A stretch of DNA of 14,121 nt from DASQFI01 sp050264575 (GCA_050264575.1 JBLNGH010000044.1:1-14121); one strand, 5' to 3'; shown: positions 6,294 through 14,050, counted from the stretch's first letter. Translations and numbers: made by a program. The notes: a model not told the origin generated them from the letters alone.

Positions 6294-6373
6294 CCACGGG
6301 GTCAGGTCTTGTATTGCGACATTCTATGGAGGAACACACGAAAAATGTTGCAATACAACACCTGACCCCGTGG
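6294..6373. mobile_element. 80-bp REP/MITE-type palindromic element
   Basis: The arms are 30 bp: 6294-6323 and 6344-6373 pair at 28 of 30 positions around a 20-nt loop. One exception is a C-C mismatch (6308/6359); the other is a G-T wobble (6318/6349). The ends read CCACGGGGTCAGGT and ACCTGACCCCGTGG. The GGGGTCAGGT...ACCTGACCCC architecture, with one bulge in the stem, is that of REP sequences mobilised by REP-associated tyrosine (Y1/IS200-like) transposases. No such transposase is in the window, so the element would be non-autonomous. It sits between two same-direction genes. I see no target-site duplication, and REP elements often lack one. Confidence 0.8.
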
Positions 6374-6455
6374 CTGCATGCAAACCGAAACCGCGCTGAC
6401 ACCCCTCCGGCCCCCGCCCGCGCGGGGTGAGACGTGCTGAAGAAGTTGCTCGGGC

Positions 6456-6665
6456 TCAGGCCTTGGACTTTGCCGCTTTGCGGCGGCCGGTCGCCCGCGG
6501 AGGCGCCGGCTGGGTCGAACGCGTGAGGGTGACCTTTTCGCTCAGAAATTTCCTGATGCCGTGCTCGTCGAAATCGATGACCGTGTAGGAGTCATCCGTT
6601 TCGGTGATGGTTCCCGTGCCGTAGGTCGGCTGTGACACCCGGTCGCCCTTTGCAAACTTCGCCAC
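6456..6665 (-). CDS. Small Tudor/SH3-like-domain protein with basic tail
   Basis: 69 residues from a GTG at 6665. The start is supported by AAAGGG about 6 nt upstream and by the domain beginning at once: VAKFAKGDRVSQPTYGTGTI. The frame continues upstream to 6752, but those residues look like translated spacer. FAKGDRV, YGTGTI, VIDFDEHGIRKFL form a small all-beta fold like the Tudor-type domain at the C-terminus of UvrD/PcrA helicases, which contacts RNA polymerase, or the CarD/KOW group. The last 20 or so residues are Pro, Arg and Lys rich (PPRATGRRKAAKSKA), a likely nucleic-acid-binding tail. A role in transcription or repair is inference. It is divergent from the BNR-repeat gene. Confidence 0.65.
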   Translation of the reverse strand: MAKFAKGDRVSQPTYGTGTITETDDSYTVIDFDEHGIRKFLSEKVTLTRSTQPAPPRATGRRKAAKSKA

Positions 6666-6760
6666 GTGAGCCCTTTCTTGTGAATTCGGACGACCCCTGG
6701 CGGGGTTCGGACGAGATCGGGGGAGCCTCCCGTTGGCGAAAGTATGACACAAACGAGCCA

Positions 6761-6792
6761 GAAAGCGGCTTTCCAGCTTTCCGGCTTTCCAG
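6761..6792. repeat. Three tandem CTTTCCAG words in a divergent promoter region
   Basis: The copies are CTTTCCAG (6769-6776), CTTTCCGG (6777-6784) and CTTTCCAG (6785-6792). GAAAGC at 6761-6766 pairs with GCTTTC at 6768-6773. This is a small member of the same spacer pattern seen elsewhere in the window, but in a divergent rather than a convergent spacer. A possible -10 hexamer for the BNR gene, TATGAT, lies at 6802-6807, 24 nt before its ATG; no good -35 is visible. Confidence 0.55.
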
Positions 6793-6830
6793 CTCCAACG
6801 CTATGATTCCGCTACACCCGGCCTTTCAAT

Positions 6831-9680
6831 ATGAGCGTGGCTCGACTCGTCGTCGTTCTGGTGCTGCTGGCGGGCGGAGCGTTCGGATGGATCGGCGCCG
6901 CGCAGGAACAGTCGAGGCCGGATCCTGACAAGCGATCGTCGCTCACCCCGGAAAATTTTTCGCCGCTCGGATTTCTCGACCTGCACAATTATGAGCAGGC
7001 GTATCCGGCGACTCCGCGACATCCGGCGCTCGTCCGCGCCACGCTCAACAGGTACTGGGTCTTCCGGGGCATCGCCTACCGCGGACGCGTGGCGACGGAC
7101 GCTGTATGGACATCGCTCGGCCCGGAGACGAGCATCCAGAATCCGGACTCGGGGAGCACGGAGAACGTGTCCGGACGCGTCGCCGCGCTCGCGATCTCGC
7201 CGACTTGCCAGGAAGAGGGCCCGTGCCGGCTGTGGGTCGGCGCGGCCGGCGGCGGCGTGTGGCGCACCGACGATGCGATGAACACAGAGGACGTGGGATG
7301 GCGCTGGGTCTCACAGGGGCTCGGGACCAACAGCATCGGAAGTCTGACGGTCGACCCGAACGACGAGACCGGCAACACGATCTACGTCGGCACCGGCGAG
7401 ACGAATACGCCGAACAACTCCGGGGCGGGAACAGGCGTCTACAAATCAGTTGACGGCGGCGATCACTGGACGCGCGTAGCAACGATCATCGTCGATCCCG
7501 CCGTCTCGTCGGCGCCGATAGACTTCACGTTCACCCGCGGCATCAGCACCGTCGTCATCGAGCCGGGCAATCCGCAGACGATCTACGTGGCCACGACCAC
7601 CGCGATGCTGGGCATGACGGCGGTTCGGGGCGGGCAGACGCAGTCGCCGGGATTTCCGCAGCCTCGCGTCGGGTTGTACAAGACGACGAACGGCGGCGCG
7701 CAGTGGACGCTGATCTGGGTGCCGCCGCTCGATCCCGTGATTCCCGCGAATCCGAACCTTGGCGCCGGCGTCGGCGACACGATGATCGGCGTGCGTCATG
7801 TGAAGCTCGATCCGCGGGACGTGCGCACCGTGTACGCGTCGGCGTGGAACAACGGGATCTTCCGGTCCGCGCCGGGGCTGGAGAACGGCGACGCGTCCTT
7901 CAAGCCGGTCTACGGGATCGTCGCCTTGCAGCGGTTCCAGGATCTGGCGATGTTCGATCTGACGGAGAAGAGCGGCCACACGCGAATCTACGCGTACAAC
8001 GGGACGCTGCGCGTGGAGGATCAGGGGCTCTATCGCGTCGATAACGCGGATGTGCCTGCGTCGGCGCTCGCGACGGTCGGATCGAACGGCCTCCCGGTGA
8101 ACACCGGCGCCTGGATCAATCTCCCGTCGAACAGCACGTCGCAACCGGGATCGACGAGCCGGCGCCTTTGCAGCACGCAGTGTTTCTACGACCTGGCGGT
8201 CGCGGTGCCCGAGAACCAGCCGGACACGGTGGTGCTCGGCGGCGTCGCCACCTCCGATCTCGGCGAGCCGACGATCCGATCGACCAACGCCGGCGAAAGT
8301 TTTTTCGGGTTCGGGAATGACGGCCAGAATCCGCGCAACACCAGCCACGTGGATGTGCGCGTTGTCGTCTTTCATCCGAAGAACCCGCGGATCGCCTTCG
8401 TCGGGTCCGATGGCGGCATCGTCAGGAACGACGGCGTGTTCGTGAACAATTCAGGCCGCTGTCAACAACTCGTGGGGAACGCGCCGCAATGCCCGCTCGC
8501 GCTGAGCGAAGTGCCGCGGCGGCTGTATTTCCTGAACAAGGGGCTGCAGACGCTGCAGTTCTACAACGTCGCGCTCGATCCTCGCGCGCCGCTCACCCGT
8601 CTGCTCGGTGGTCTGCAGGACAACAACACGATCTGGCTCGACGGCACCGGCACCGGCAGAGTGTGGAAGGCACTGTTCCCGTTTGGCGACGGCACATCGG
8701 CGTCGGGCTTTCATCCGACGCGCGCGGACGTCCTGTTTGCGAGCTTTCAGAGCAACCGTTTCTTCACGAATTTCCGCAACGGCGATCTTTCGCGCTGGGT
8801 GCGCACGGATGAACCCATTGTCGCCGCTGGCGAGCGCAACACCGTCACCTCATCGACCGGACGCCAGTTCATCACGTTCGATCAGGTGAACCCGGACACG
8901 CAATTCACCGGGTTCCAGCACATCTGGCGCACGCTCGACAACGGCGGCGATCAAGGATTCCTCGAGGCCAACTGCCGGTTCCCCACCGGCGAAGTGGTCA
9001 GCGCGACGTGCGGCGATTGGGTGCCGCTCGGTGTCGCGTATCCGTTTGCGGCCGGCTCCGGTCCGAACGATGCGAGCCGTCAGCCCGGCGACCTCACGAG
9101 CCCGTTTTACGGCGCCGATCGCGCCGGCGGGATCATCGTCGCCGCCGAGCGGACACCGGGGGACGCCGGGACGCTGTGGGCGGCGACCAACTTCGGCCGT
9201 CTCTTCATCAGCAAGAACGCGAACGCCCTCGCCGCAACGGTCGATTTCGTCCGCATCGATACGCCCGCGATGCCGAACCGGTTCGTCACCCGCATCGTCG
9301 CCGACCGCGCGAACCCCAACGTCGCGATCGTGTCCTACTCCGGATTCACCACGATTACGCCGGCGACGCCCGGACACATCTTCCGGGCCGTGTACGATCC
9401 CGCCACGCGGCGGGCGACCTTCACGCCGCTCGATTTCGATCTCGGCGACATTCCCATCAACACGATCGCGTTCGACGATCGCCGCGGCGATCTGTATGCC
9501 GCGACCGACTTCGGACCGCTCGTCCTCCGCGCCGGCTCGACGAACTGGCAGATCGCAGGAATCGGATTCCCCGAGGCGCTCATGGTCGATCTCGAGATGG
9601 TCGCCGACCAGCGGATCCTCGTCGCCGCCACGCATGGCTTGGGCATTTACTATCTGACGCTCCCGCCGGCAACGAGATAG
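6831..9680 (+). CDS. Large secreted BNR/Asp-box repeat protein (sialidase/VPS10-like beta-propeller)
   Basis: 949 residues. The N-terminal 24 are a signal peptide (short basic start, LVVVLVLLAGGAF core, cleavage near GAA-QE). The rest is beta-propeller repeats with Asp-box motifs: SVDGGDHW (206-213), TTNGGAQW (285-292) and degenerate copies further on. They are interspersed with blade signatures such as LWVGAAGGGVWRTDD (134-148), IYVGTGETN (184-192), LWAATNFGRLF and LYAATDFGPLV towards the C-terminus. Such architectures occur in secreted sialidase-like, xyloglucanase-like and VPS10/sortilin-like proteins. I see no complete catalytic set for sialidase (no clear FRIP arginine motif), so an enzymatic activity should not be assumed. 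Cysteines at 126 and 132 and in RRLCSTQCF could form disulfides. The ATG at 6831 lacks a clear Shine-Dalgarno. Convergent with the beta-barrel gene. Confidence 0.8.
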   Translation: MSVARLVVVLVLLAGGAFGWIGAAQEQSRPDPDKRSSLTPENFSPLGFLDLHNYEQAYPATPRHPALVRATLNRYWVFRGIAYRGRVATDAVWTSLGPETSIQNPDSGSTENVSGRVAALAISPTCQEEGPCRLWVGAAGGGVWRTDDAMNTEDVGWRWVSQGLGTNSIGSLTVDPNDETGNTIYVGTGETNTPNNSGAGTGVYKSVDGGDHWTRVATIIVDPAVSSAPIDFTFTRGISTVVIEPGNPQTIYVATTTAMLGMTAVRGGQTQSPGFPQPRVGLYKTTNGGAQWTLIWVPPLDPVIPANPNLGAGVGDTMIGVRHVKLDPRDVRTVYASAWNNGIFRSAPGLENGDASFKPVYGIVALQRFQDLAMFDLTEKSGHTRIYAYNGTLRVEDQGLYRVDNADVPASALATVGSNGLPVNTGAWINLPSNSTSQPGSTSRRLCSTQCFYDLAVAVPENQPDTVVLGGVATSDLGEPTIRSTNAGESFFGFGNDGQNPRNTSHVDVRVVVFHPKNPRIAFVGSDGGIVRNDGVFVNNSGRCQQLVGNAPQCPLALSEVPRRLYFLNKGLQTLQFYNVALDPRAPLTRLLGGLQDNNTIWLDGTGTGRVWKALFPFGDGTSASGFHPTRADVLFASFQSNRFFTNFRNGDLSRWVRTDEPIVAAGERNTVTSSTGRQFITFDQVNPDTQFTGFQHIWRTLDNGGDQGFLEANCRFPTGEVVSATCGDWVPLGVAYPFAAGSGPNDASRQPGDLTSPFYGADRAGGIIVAAERTPGDAGTLWAATNFGRLFISKNANALAATVDFVRIDTPAMPNRFVTRIVADRANPNVAIVSYSGFTTITPATPGHIFRAVYDPATRRATFTPLDFDLGDIPINTIAFDDRRGDLYAATDFGPLVLRAGSTNWQIAGIGFPEALMVDLEMVADQRILVAATHGLGIYYLTLPPATR

Positions 9681-9697
9681 GACACTGCTCAGAACCC

Positions 9698-9803
9698 TGA
9701 GGTCCTCCAGGTCCTTCAGGTTCGTGAGTGTCTGAAACCGTGCGGGTCCTTCGGGTTCCCAGGTCATTCACATTTCCGAACCCAGAGGACCTGGAGGACC
9801 TCA
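9698..9803. repeat. Foldback of AGGTCCTCC words between convergent stops
   Basis: TGAGGTCCTCCAGGTCCT (9698-9715) is exactly complementary to AGGACCTGGAGGACCTCA (9786-9803). Pairing continues imperfectly inward through GGTTCG and CGAACC. Further copies of the word follow (GGATCTGGAGGACC, 9805-9818). The element fills the 141-bp gap between the stops of the BNR gene (9680) and the beta-barrel gene (9822). The inner part (about 9720-9780) carries more GGGTCC/GGGTTC variants. It is probably a shared 3'-end structure or bidirectional terminator, with no T-tract visible. Confidence 0.8.
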
Positions 9804-9821
9804 AGGATCTGGAGGACCGAC

Positions 9822-10970
9822 TCAGAACTTGACAAAGATCCCGACGGTGACGAGCGTCCGCGTCTGAATGCCCGTCGACTTGAAAGCCGTGAAGCCGTCG
9901 AGCGCCGGGCCGCTCAGGGTCGACTGACGGCCGGTGGCCGAATCGTTGCTGAACTGAATATTCGGATTTGTGAAGGTCTCGATGAAATCTGCCGGCGAGC
10001 CGGGCGTCACGCTTGGTGCCGCGTCGATCAGGAGGCGGCTGTTGGCGGGGCCGATGAGCACGCGGCCGTCGATCCGGAATCCCCAGCGATCGGACATTTG
10101 CTTTCGAAGACCGCCGCCCGCGACCCCGACGAACGCCGTACTTTGCTCGAACCGCAGCGTGACCCGATCGGTTTCATGGATCGGCACCGATGATCCCGAC
10201 TCCGGCGCGATGACGAAGCGGTAGTCGCCTTCGAGCGTCACCGAGGCGACGTCTCCCATGCCCGACAACATTCCGCCGCCGAATGTCACGTACGGCACGA
10301 ACCCCGTTCCCGTGCCAAAGTGCATGTTCAGGGCGCCGGTGAGCGCAACTTCGCGCGAGGATCCCCCGGCCTCCGCGCGCGTCGCAGCAATGACGACGTT
10401 GTCGAGCGGGCCGGTGGAGAAGAGGTCCGCGAAGGCGGTCTCGAAACTTGCGCGCGTGGCTTCGACGGCGCCGCGAAAGTCGTCCGAGAGGTCGCCAGAG
10501 CCCGGCAGGACATCGAAGCTGACCTCCGCGGAGAACCGATCGTTCAGGGTCCGTCTCAGACGAACCCCGAATGCGGCCGCGCTCGAGTAGTCGAGACCGA
10601 GCGACGCGAGCGCCGCATCGAGCGGCGTGATGCGAGTCTGCAGGTCCTCGTTGACGCGGTTCAGCATCGCGGCGCCGTCGCCAAAAAACCACGATGCGGT
10701 GCTTCGACTCGGGAAAATCGGACTGATCGACGGAATGGGCGGGCCGGCGGGTGGGAGCGCGGCGTCGCCGTTCGACGGCGCCGAGCCCCGGGAGAGGCCG
10801 CCGTGACCTTCGATTTCCCAGCGGCCGCCGACTGCCTGCTTCGTCACGCTCGCCGCCGGGCCCGCCGCCGCGCGCGGCTCGTCGGACGGCCGCGGGCTGA
10901 CGCTCTGCCCCAGCGCGAGTGACCGGCAGACGAGCACCGCGCAGACCGCGATTGTCAACTGCTGGCTCAT
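9822..10970 (-). CDS. Predicted outer-membrane beta-barrel protein
   Basis: 382 residues; family not recognised. The N-terminus (MSQQLTIAVCAVLVCRSLALGQS) is a signal peptide with a probable cut after ALG. A Pro/Ala/Ser-rich linker (about 24-95) follows. Then come alternating strands with the hydrophobic periodicity of a barrel, for example FGVRLRRTLNDRFSAEVSFDV, VPYVTFGGGMLSG, YRFVIAPE and FVGVAGGGLRKQMSDRWGFR. The last residues, TLVTVGIFVKF, end in Phe with the alternating pattern recognised by the BAM assembly machinery. The body therefore resembles OmpA/OmpW-like or porin-like barrels. Its ATG overlaps the stop of nfo as ATGA (10970-10967), so translation is probably coupled to an endonuclease gene. 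Confidence 0.7.
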   Translation of the reverse strand: MSQQLTIAVCAVLVCRSLALGQSVSPRPSDEPRAAAGPAASVTKQAVGGRWEIEGHGGLSRGSAPSNGDAALPPAGPPIPSISPIFPSRSTASWFFGDGAAMLNRVNEDLQTRITPLDAALASLGLDYSSAAAFGVRLRRTLNDRFSAEVSFDVLPGSGDLSDDFRGAVEATRASFETAFADLFSTGPLDNVVIAATRAEAGGSSREVALTGALNMHFGTGTGFVPYVTFGGGMLSGMGDVASVTLEGDYRFVIAPESGSSVPIHETDRVTLRFEQSTAFVGVAGGGLRKQMSDRWGFRIDGRVLIGPANSRLLIDAAPSVTPGSPADFIETFTNPNIQFSNDSATGRQSTLSGPALDGFTAFKSTGIQTRTLVTVGIFVKF

Positions 10971-11896
10971 GCAAGGATCTCGTTCGGACGCGCGTCGCGA
11001 TTATAGGTCGGCGCCGTGGCTCGCAGACGCCGAAGCGTTTCGAGATTCCGCTCGTCGAGCGGATCGAGCACGACCGCGCCGGGCTTCCAGGCGCCCACGG
11101 TCTTTCGAGTTTCGATGAGCACTGGAAGGCCCGCCAACCGCGGGTCGCCGAACAGACGGCGGAACGGCTCGACCCCAAGGCAGCCCTCGCCGATGTGCTC
11201 GTGCCGATCGACGCGGCTGCCGCACGGCCGCTTCGAATCGTTCGCGTGCAGCACGCGCAGCCGATCGAATCCCACGATCCGGCCAAACGCCGCGAACGTG
11301 TCGTCATATCCCTGGTCGCTGACGATGTCGTATCCGGACGCCACGAGGTGACAGGTGTCGAGGCAGACGCCCACGCGCGGCGCGCCGTTCAGATGCTCGA
11401 TGATCGCCGCAAGGTGCTCGAAGCGATGACCGACGGTCCGTCCCTGTCCCGCGGTGTGTTCGAGCAGGACCATCGACGTCCGCCGCGGCCGCGCGCGAAA
11501 CGCGCGCCGGATGCCGTCGGCGACCAGGCGCAACGCGTCGCGCTCGGTGCCGGCGGTGCACGTGCCGGGATGGAGGACGACGCCCAGCAGGCCGAGCGCG
11601 TGCGCGCGATCCAGCTCGTCAATCAGCGTGGCAATCGACAGATCGCGAAGCGCCGGCGCCGTCGTCGCGAGGTTGACGAGATAGCTGGCGTGGGAGACGA
11701 CGGGCGCGATGTCCGTCTCGTCCAGCCGGTGCCGGAAGGCGCGGATTTCAGCTTTTTCGAGCGGCCGCGCGACCCAGCGGTTGGCGTTTCTCGTGAAAAT
11801 CTGCAGCGCTTCGCAGCGGTGAATCCGCGCGCGCTCGATGGCCTTGTCGAGGCCTCCTGCGACAGACATGTGCGCGCCGATACGAAGTGGAGTCAA
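10967..11896 (-). CDS. nfo: Endonuclease IV (AP endonuclease, Nfo)
   Basis: 309 residues from a TTG at 11896. It cleaves 5' to abasic sites in DNA base-excision repair with a trinuclear zinc centre. Counted from this start, all nine zinc ligands are present: H69 (SHASY), H109 (HPGT), E146 (LEHTAG), D180 and H183 (LDTCHLVASGYD), H217 (LHANDSK), D230 and H232 (DRHEHIGEG), E262 (IETRK). These positions match E. coli Nfo ligands to within one residue, which is the main reason for choosing this start over in-frame GTG codons at 11965 and 11983. The protein begins TPLRIGAHMSVAGGL, the expected first strand. The TTG has no strong Shine-Dalgarno. The stop overlaps the beta-barrel gene start. Confidence 0.93.
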   Translation of the reverse strand: MTPLRIGAHMSVAGGLDKAIERARIHRCEALQIFTRNANRWVARPLEKAEIRAFRHRLDETDIAPVVSHASYLVNLATTAPALRDLSIATLIDELDRAHALGLLGVVLHPGTCTAGTERDALRLVADGIRRAFRARPRRTSMVLLEHTAGQGRTVGHRFEHLAAIIEHLNGAPRVGVCLDTCHLVASGYDIVSDQGYDDTFAAFGRIVGFDRLRVLHANDSKRPCGSRVDRHEHIGEGCLGVEPFRRLFGDPRLAGLPVLIETRKTVGAWKPGAVVLDPLDERNLETLRRLRATAPTYNRDARPNEILA

Positions 11897-12012
11897 AACC
11901 GTTGCCCGCCGCGGTTCGAAATTGAAAGCCGGGCCCGGGCCCTCCGTGGCCGGACCGGATCTCACGCGGCACGGCCCTTGCACTCGGGGTTCACTCGGCT
12001 CCCCCGGGAATT
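11897..12012. promoter_or_regulatory. Divergent spacer between nfo and the VWA operon
   Basis: 116 bp that must hold the promoters of both transcription units if nfo starts at 11896. It contains a perfect 12-bp palindrome, GGGCCCGGGCCC (11931-11942), and a TTGAAA at 11922-11927 without a matching -10. I cannot assign a promoter with confidence. If nfo started at a GTG at 11983, most of this would be coding. Confidence 0.3.
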
Positions 12013-13008
12013 ATGACCAGATCTCTCGCCCCCATTGTTATCGCCGTTTCACTCGGAATCGCAGGTCCGGCGGTGCTCGCATCGTCGCCTCAAGTCGCAT
12101 CCGCGCCACAGCAGGCACAGGACGCGCCGAGACCCGTCTTCAGCGCGACCGTCGCGCGCGTGCCCATCAGCGCCGTCGTCACCGATTCGAGGAACCGGCC
12201 GATCAAAACGCTGAAGCGCGACGAGTTCGAAGTACTCGAGAACGGTGCGCCGCGGAAGATTCTCGACTTCAGCGTGAACGACAGCGCGCCGATCGCGCTG
12301 GCGATCCTGTTCGACACGAGCGGCAGCATGGGCGTCGGGACGAGCTTCGTCGATGGCAGGGCGATTGTCCGGCACGTTCTCGGATGGATGGGCGAGAACG
12401 ACGAAGCCGCGCTCTTCACATTTTCCACAAGGCTGCGCGAGGAAGTGCCGTTCACGAGCACGACGAGCGAGATCGATCGGGCCCTGGGCGAGATCGAGCC
12501 GCTTGGAATGACGTCGCTCTACGACGCCATCGGGGCGACCGCGGCCGTGCTCGCGACGCGTCCCGCTCGGCGGCAGGCCGTCGTCGTCGTCACCGACGGC
12601 ATCGATAACGGCAGCGCGCTGACGCCGGACGCGGTGTCCGCAGCCGCCGCGGCCATCGATGTCCCCGTGTACATTCTCGCCGCCGTCGCGCCACTCAATC
12701 GTCCCGAGCACAGCGTGCCGCTGTCGCCGATTCTCCTGCCGGCGACGACGCTCGCGGATCTGGCGTCACACACCGGCGGAACCGCGACGCTCGTCAGCGC
12801 GCCGGCTCACGCGAGCATCGCCGCGCGTCAACTCGTCGACGACCTCCGTCATCAGTACGTGCTCGCCATCGCGGCGTCGACCGAGCCCGGGTGGTACGCC
12901 CTGCGCGTCAATGCCAGACATGGCAAACTGACGGTACGGTCGAGAAGCGGTTACCTGGCGCGGCCCTCCAGCCGCATCGGGTCAGGCTCCGGGTCGTCGA
13001 GCCGATAA
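12013..13008 (+). CDS. Secreted VWA-domain protein (VWFA-related acidobacterial type)
   Basis: 331 residues. The N-terminal 23 or so are a signal peptide (MTRSLAPIVIAVSLGIAG...VLA). A short beta domain follows (about 45-90: VPISAVVTDSRNRPIKTLKRDEFEVLENG), the segment that precedes the VWA fold in this family. The VWA domain carries a complete MIDAS metal site: DTSGS (D101, S103, S105), Thr167 in GMTSLYDAI, and Asp195 in VVTDGIDN. The tail is low-complexity Ser/Gly/Arg (318-331). Members are extracytoplasmic, very numerous in Acidobacteriota and of unknown partner; ligand or protein binding through the divalent metal is expected. It is followed after 10 bp by an aspartyl-protease-like gene, whose AAGGG ribosome site overlaps this stop codon, so the two are an operon. 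Confidence 0.88.
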   Translation: MTRSLAPIVIAVSLGIAGPAVLASSPQVASAPQQAQDAPRPVFSATVARVPISAVVTDSRNRPIKTLKRDEFEVLENGAPRKILDFSVNDSAPIALAILFDTSGSMGVGTSFVDGRAIVRHVLGWMGENDEAALFTFSTRLREEVPFTSTTSEIDRALGEIEPLGMTSLYDAIGATAAVLATRPARRQAVVVVTDGIDNGSALTPDAVSAAAAAIDVPVYILAAVAPLNRPEHSVPLSPILLPATTLADLASHTGGTATLVSAPAHASIAARQLVDDLRHQYVLAIAASTEPGWYALRVNARHGKLTVRSRSGYLARPSSRIGSGSGSSSR

Positions 13009-13018
13009 GGGTTTCATC

Positions 13019-14035
13019 ATGCTGCCAATCCTCGCCGTGTTGATGCTCCTGCTGGGCCTCCAGCAAGCCTCCAGCACTCCCAGCAGCAATACCCCGCAAC
13101 AGGCCCAGCCGGAGGTCAGCAAAGCCCGGCGCCTGTCCGAAATCCCGGTTGCCGGTCCGATCGTGTTGCCGCTGGAGCTCGTGGCCGGCCGTCCGGTCGT
13201 GCGGCTCAACGTGAACGGCAAAGGCCCCTACGCATTCCTGGTCTCCACGGGCGCGGCCTCGACGATGATCGACGAGAAGCTCGCCATCGAAGTGCTGAAC
13301 GCGTTGGCCGAAGACAGGGAAAAAGAAGCCGCGAAGGAAAAGGAGGCCGCGAAGGGAAAGGAAGCGCCGAAGGGAAAGGAAGTCGCGAAGGAAAAAGAGC
13401 AGCCGAAGATCGACCCCAAGAAGGGTCCCGTGACGCTCGAGTTCGATCTGGAATCCGGAACGACAAAGCTTTCGAAAGTGCAGATCCTGTCGACGGACAT
13501 CAGCCAGTACGTCGCGGACGCGGGACTCGCCGGCAGATCGCGCGGCGTCCTGAGTCTGCCGGCGTTCAAGAATCAGCTGGTGACGATCAGCTTCCCGCCG
13601 AAATGGCGCCTCACGATCGAGCCGGGCGCGCTGCCCGAGGACGGCACTGACATTTTTCCGCTCGATCCCGACACCGGTGAGCTGCGTGTGACGATGACGA
13701 TTGCCGATCAGACGTTCCCGGTCCGGGTCGAGCCGCTGATGCCCGGCGGCCTGGTGCTGCCCGAGTCGCTGATGAAGCTCCTCCTGATGGATGGCAAGCC
13801 AATCGAGCTGGATCCGATTCACGCCGGCGGTCGGTCGATTCCCGTCAAAGAAGCGCGGCTCGCGAACTCGGCGATGCTGGCGACGTTCGAACTGACATCT
13901 CCGGTCGCCCGTTTCATGAGGACCGCCGATGTCGCGACGGTTGGTAGTCAGTCGCTCACCGGTCTCGCGGTCACGTACGATCTCGCCAATCATCGCGCGA
14001 AGATCGTCCGGATGCCGCCTCCGGCACCCAAATAA
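13019..14035 (+). CDS. Secreted aspartyl-protease-like protein with substituted catalytic Asp
   Basis: 338 residues. A hydrophobic N-terminus (MLPILAVLMLLLGLQQAS) acts as a signal peptide or membrane anchor. A retropepsin-like fold starts at about 48: LPLELVAGRPVVRLNVNGKGPYAFLVSTGAASTMID. In active relatives this last part reads D-T-G-A; here it is S76-T77-G78-A79, so the catalytic Asp is Ser. The second half contains SRGVLSLPAFKNQLVTISFPPKW, in the place of the family's GILGxDFL...V-I-D segment. A Lys/Glu-rich hexad array (102-130) is inserted between strands, predicted to be a charged helix. A pseudo-protease with a binding or scaffold role is inferred. The ATG has AAGGG 7 nt upstream, overlapping the VWA stop. 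Confidence 0.75.
   Translation: MLPILAVLMLLLGLQQASSTPSSNTPQQAQPEVSKARRLSEIPVAGPIVLPLELVAGRPVVRLNVNGKGPYAFLVSTGAASTMIDEKLAIEVLNALAEDREKEAAKEKEAAKGKEAPKGKEVAKEKEQPKIDPKKGPVTLEFDLESGTTKLSKVQILSTDISQYVADAGLAGRSRGVLSLPAFKNQLVTISFPPKWRLTIEPGALPEDGTDIFPLDPDTGELRVTMTIADQTFPVRVEPLMPGGLVLPESLMKLLLMDGKPIELDPIHAGGRSIPVKEARLANSAMLATFELTSPVARFMRTADVATVGSQSLTGLAVTYDLANHRAKIVRMPPPAPK
13322..13408 (+). repeat. In-frame 18-bp tandem repeat encoding KEAAKE-type hexads
   Basis: Residues 102-130 of the protease-like protein read as hexads KEAAKE, KEAAKG, KEAPKG, KEVAKE and a partial KEQPK: about 4.8 copies of an 18-bp unit. The DNA is A/G-rich (GAAGGAAAAGGA-like) and unlike the GC-rich flanks. This suggests expansion by slippage, with length likely to vary between strains. 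The encoded segment should be a highly charged single alpha-helix or linker. Confidence 0.85.
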
Positions 14036-14050
14036 GAGCGCGTGCAACTT

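Noticed and set aside
6666..6752. N-terminal extension (MCHTFANGRL...) of the Tudor-like protein
   Set aside because: It has no ribosome site at its ATG and unlike composition, whereas the GTG at 6665 has AAAGGG at good spacing and the domain begins there.
6831..9680. Calling the BNR protein a sialidase
   Set aside because: Asp-boxes alone mark the propeller fold, not activity. I could not find the arginine triad or FRIP-type motif.
10967..11983. Longer endonuclease IV starting at the GTG at 11983
   Set aside because: The added 29 residues are Pro/Gly/Arg-rich spacer translation. Starting at the TTG at 11896 puts the nine metal ligands at the positions known for E. coli Nfo to within one residue.
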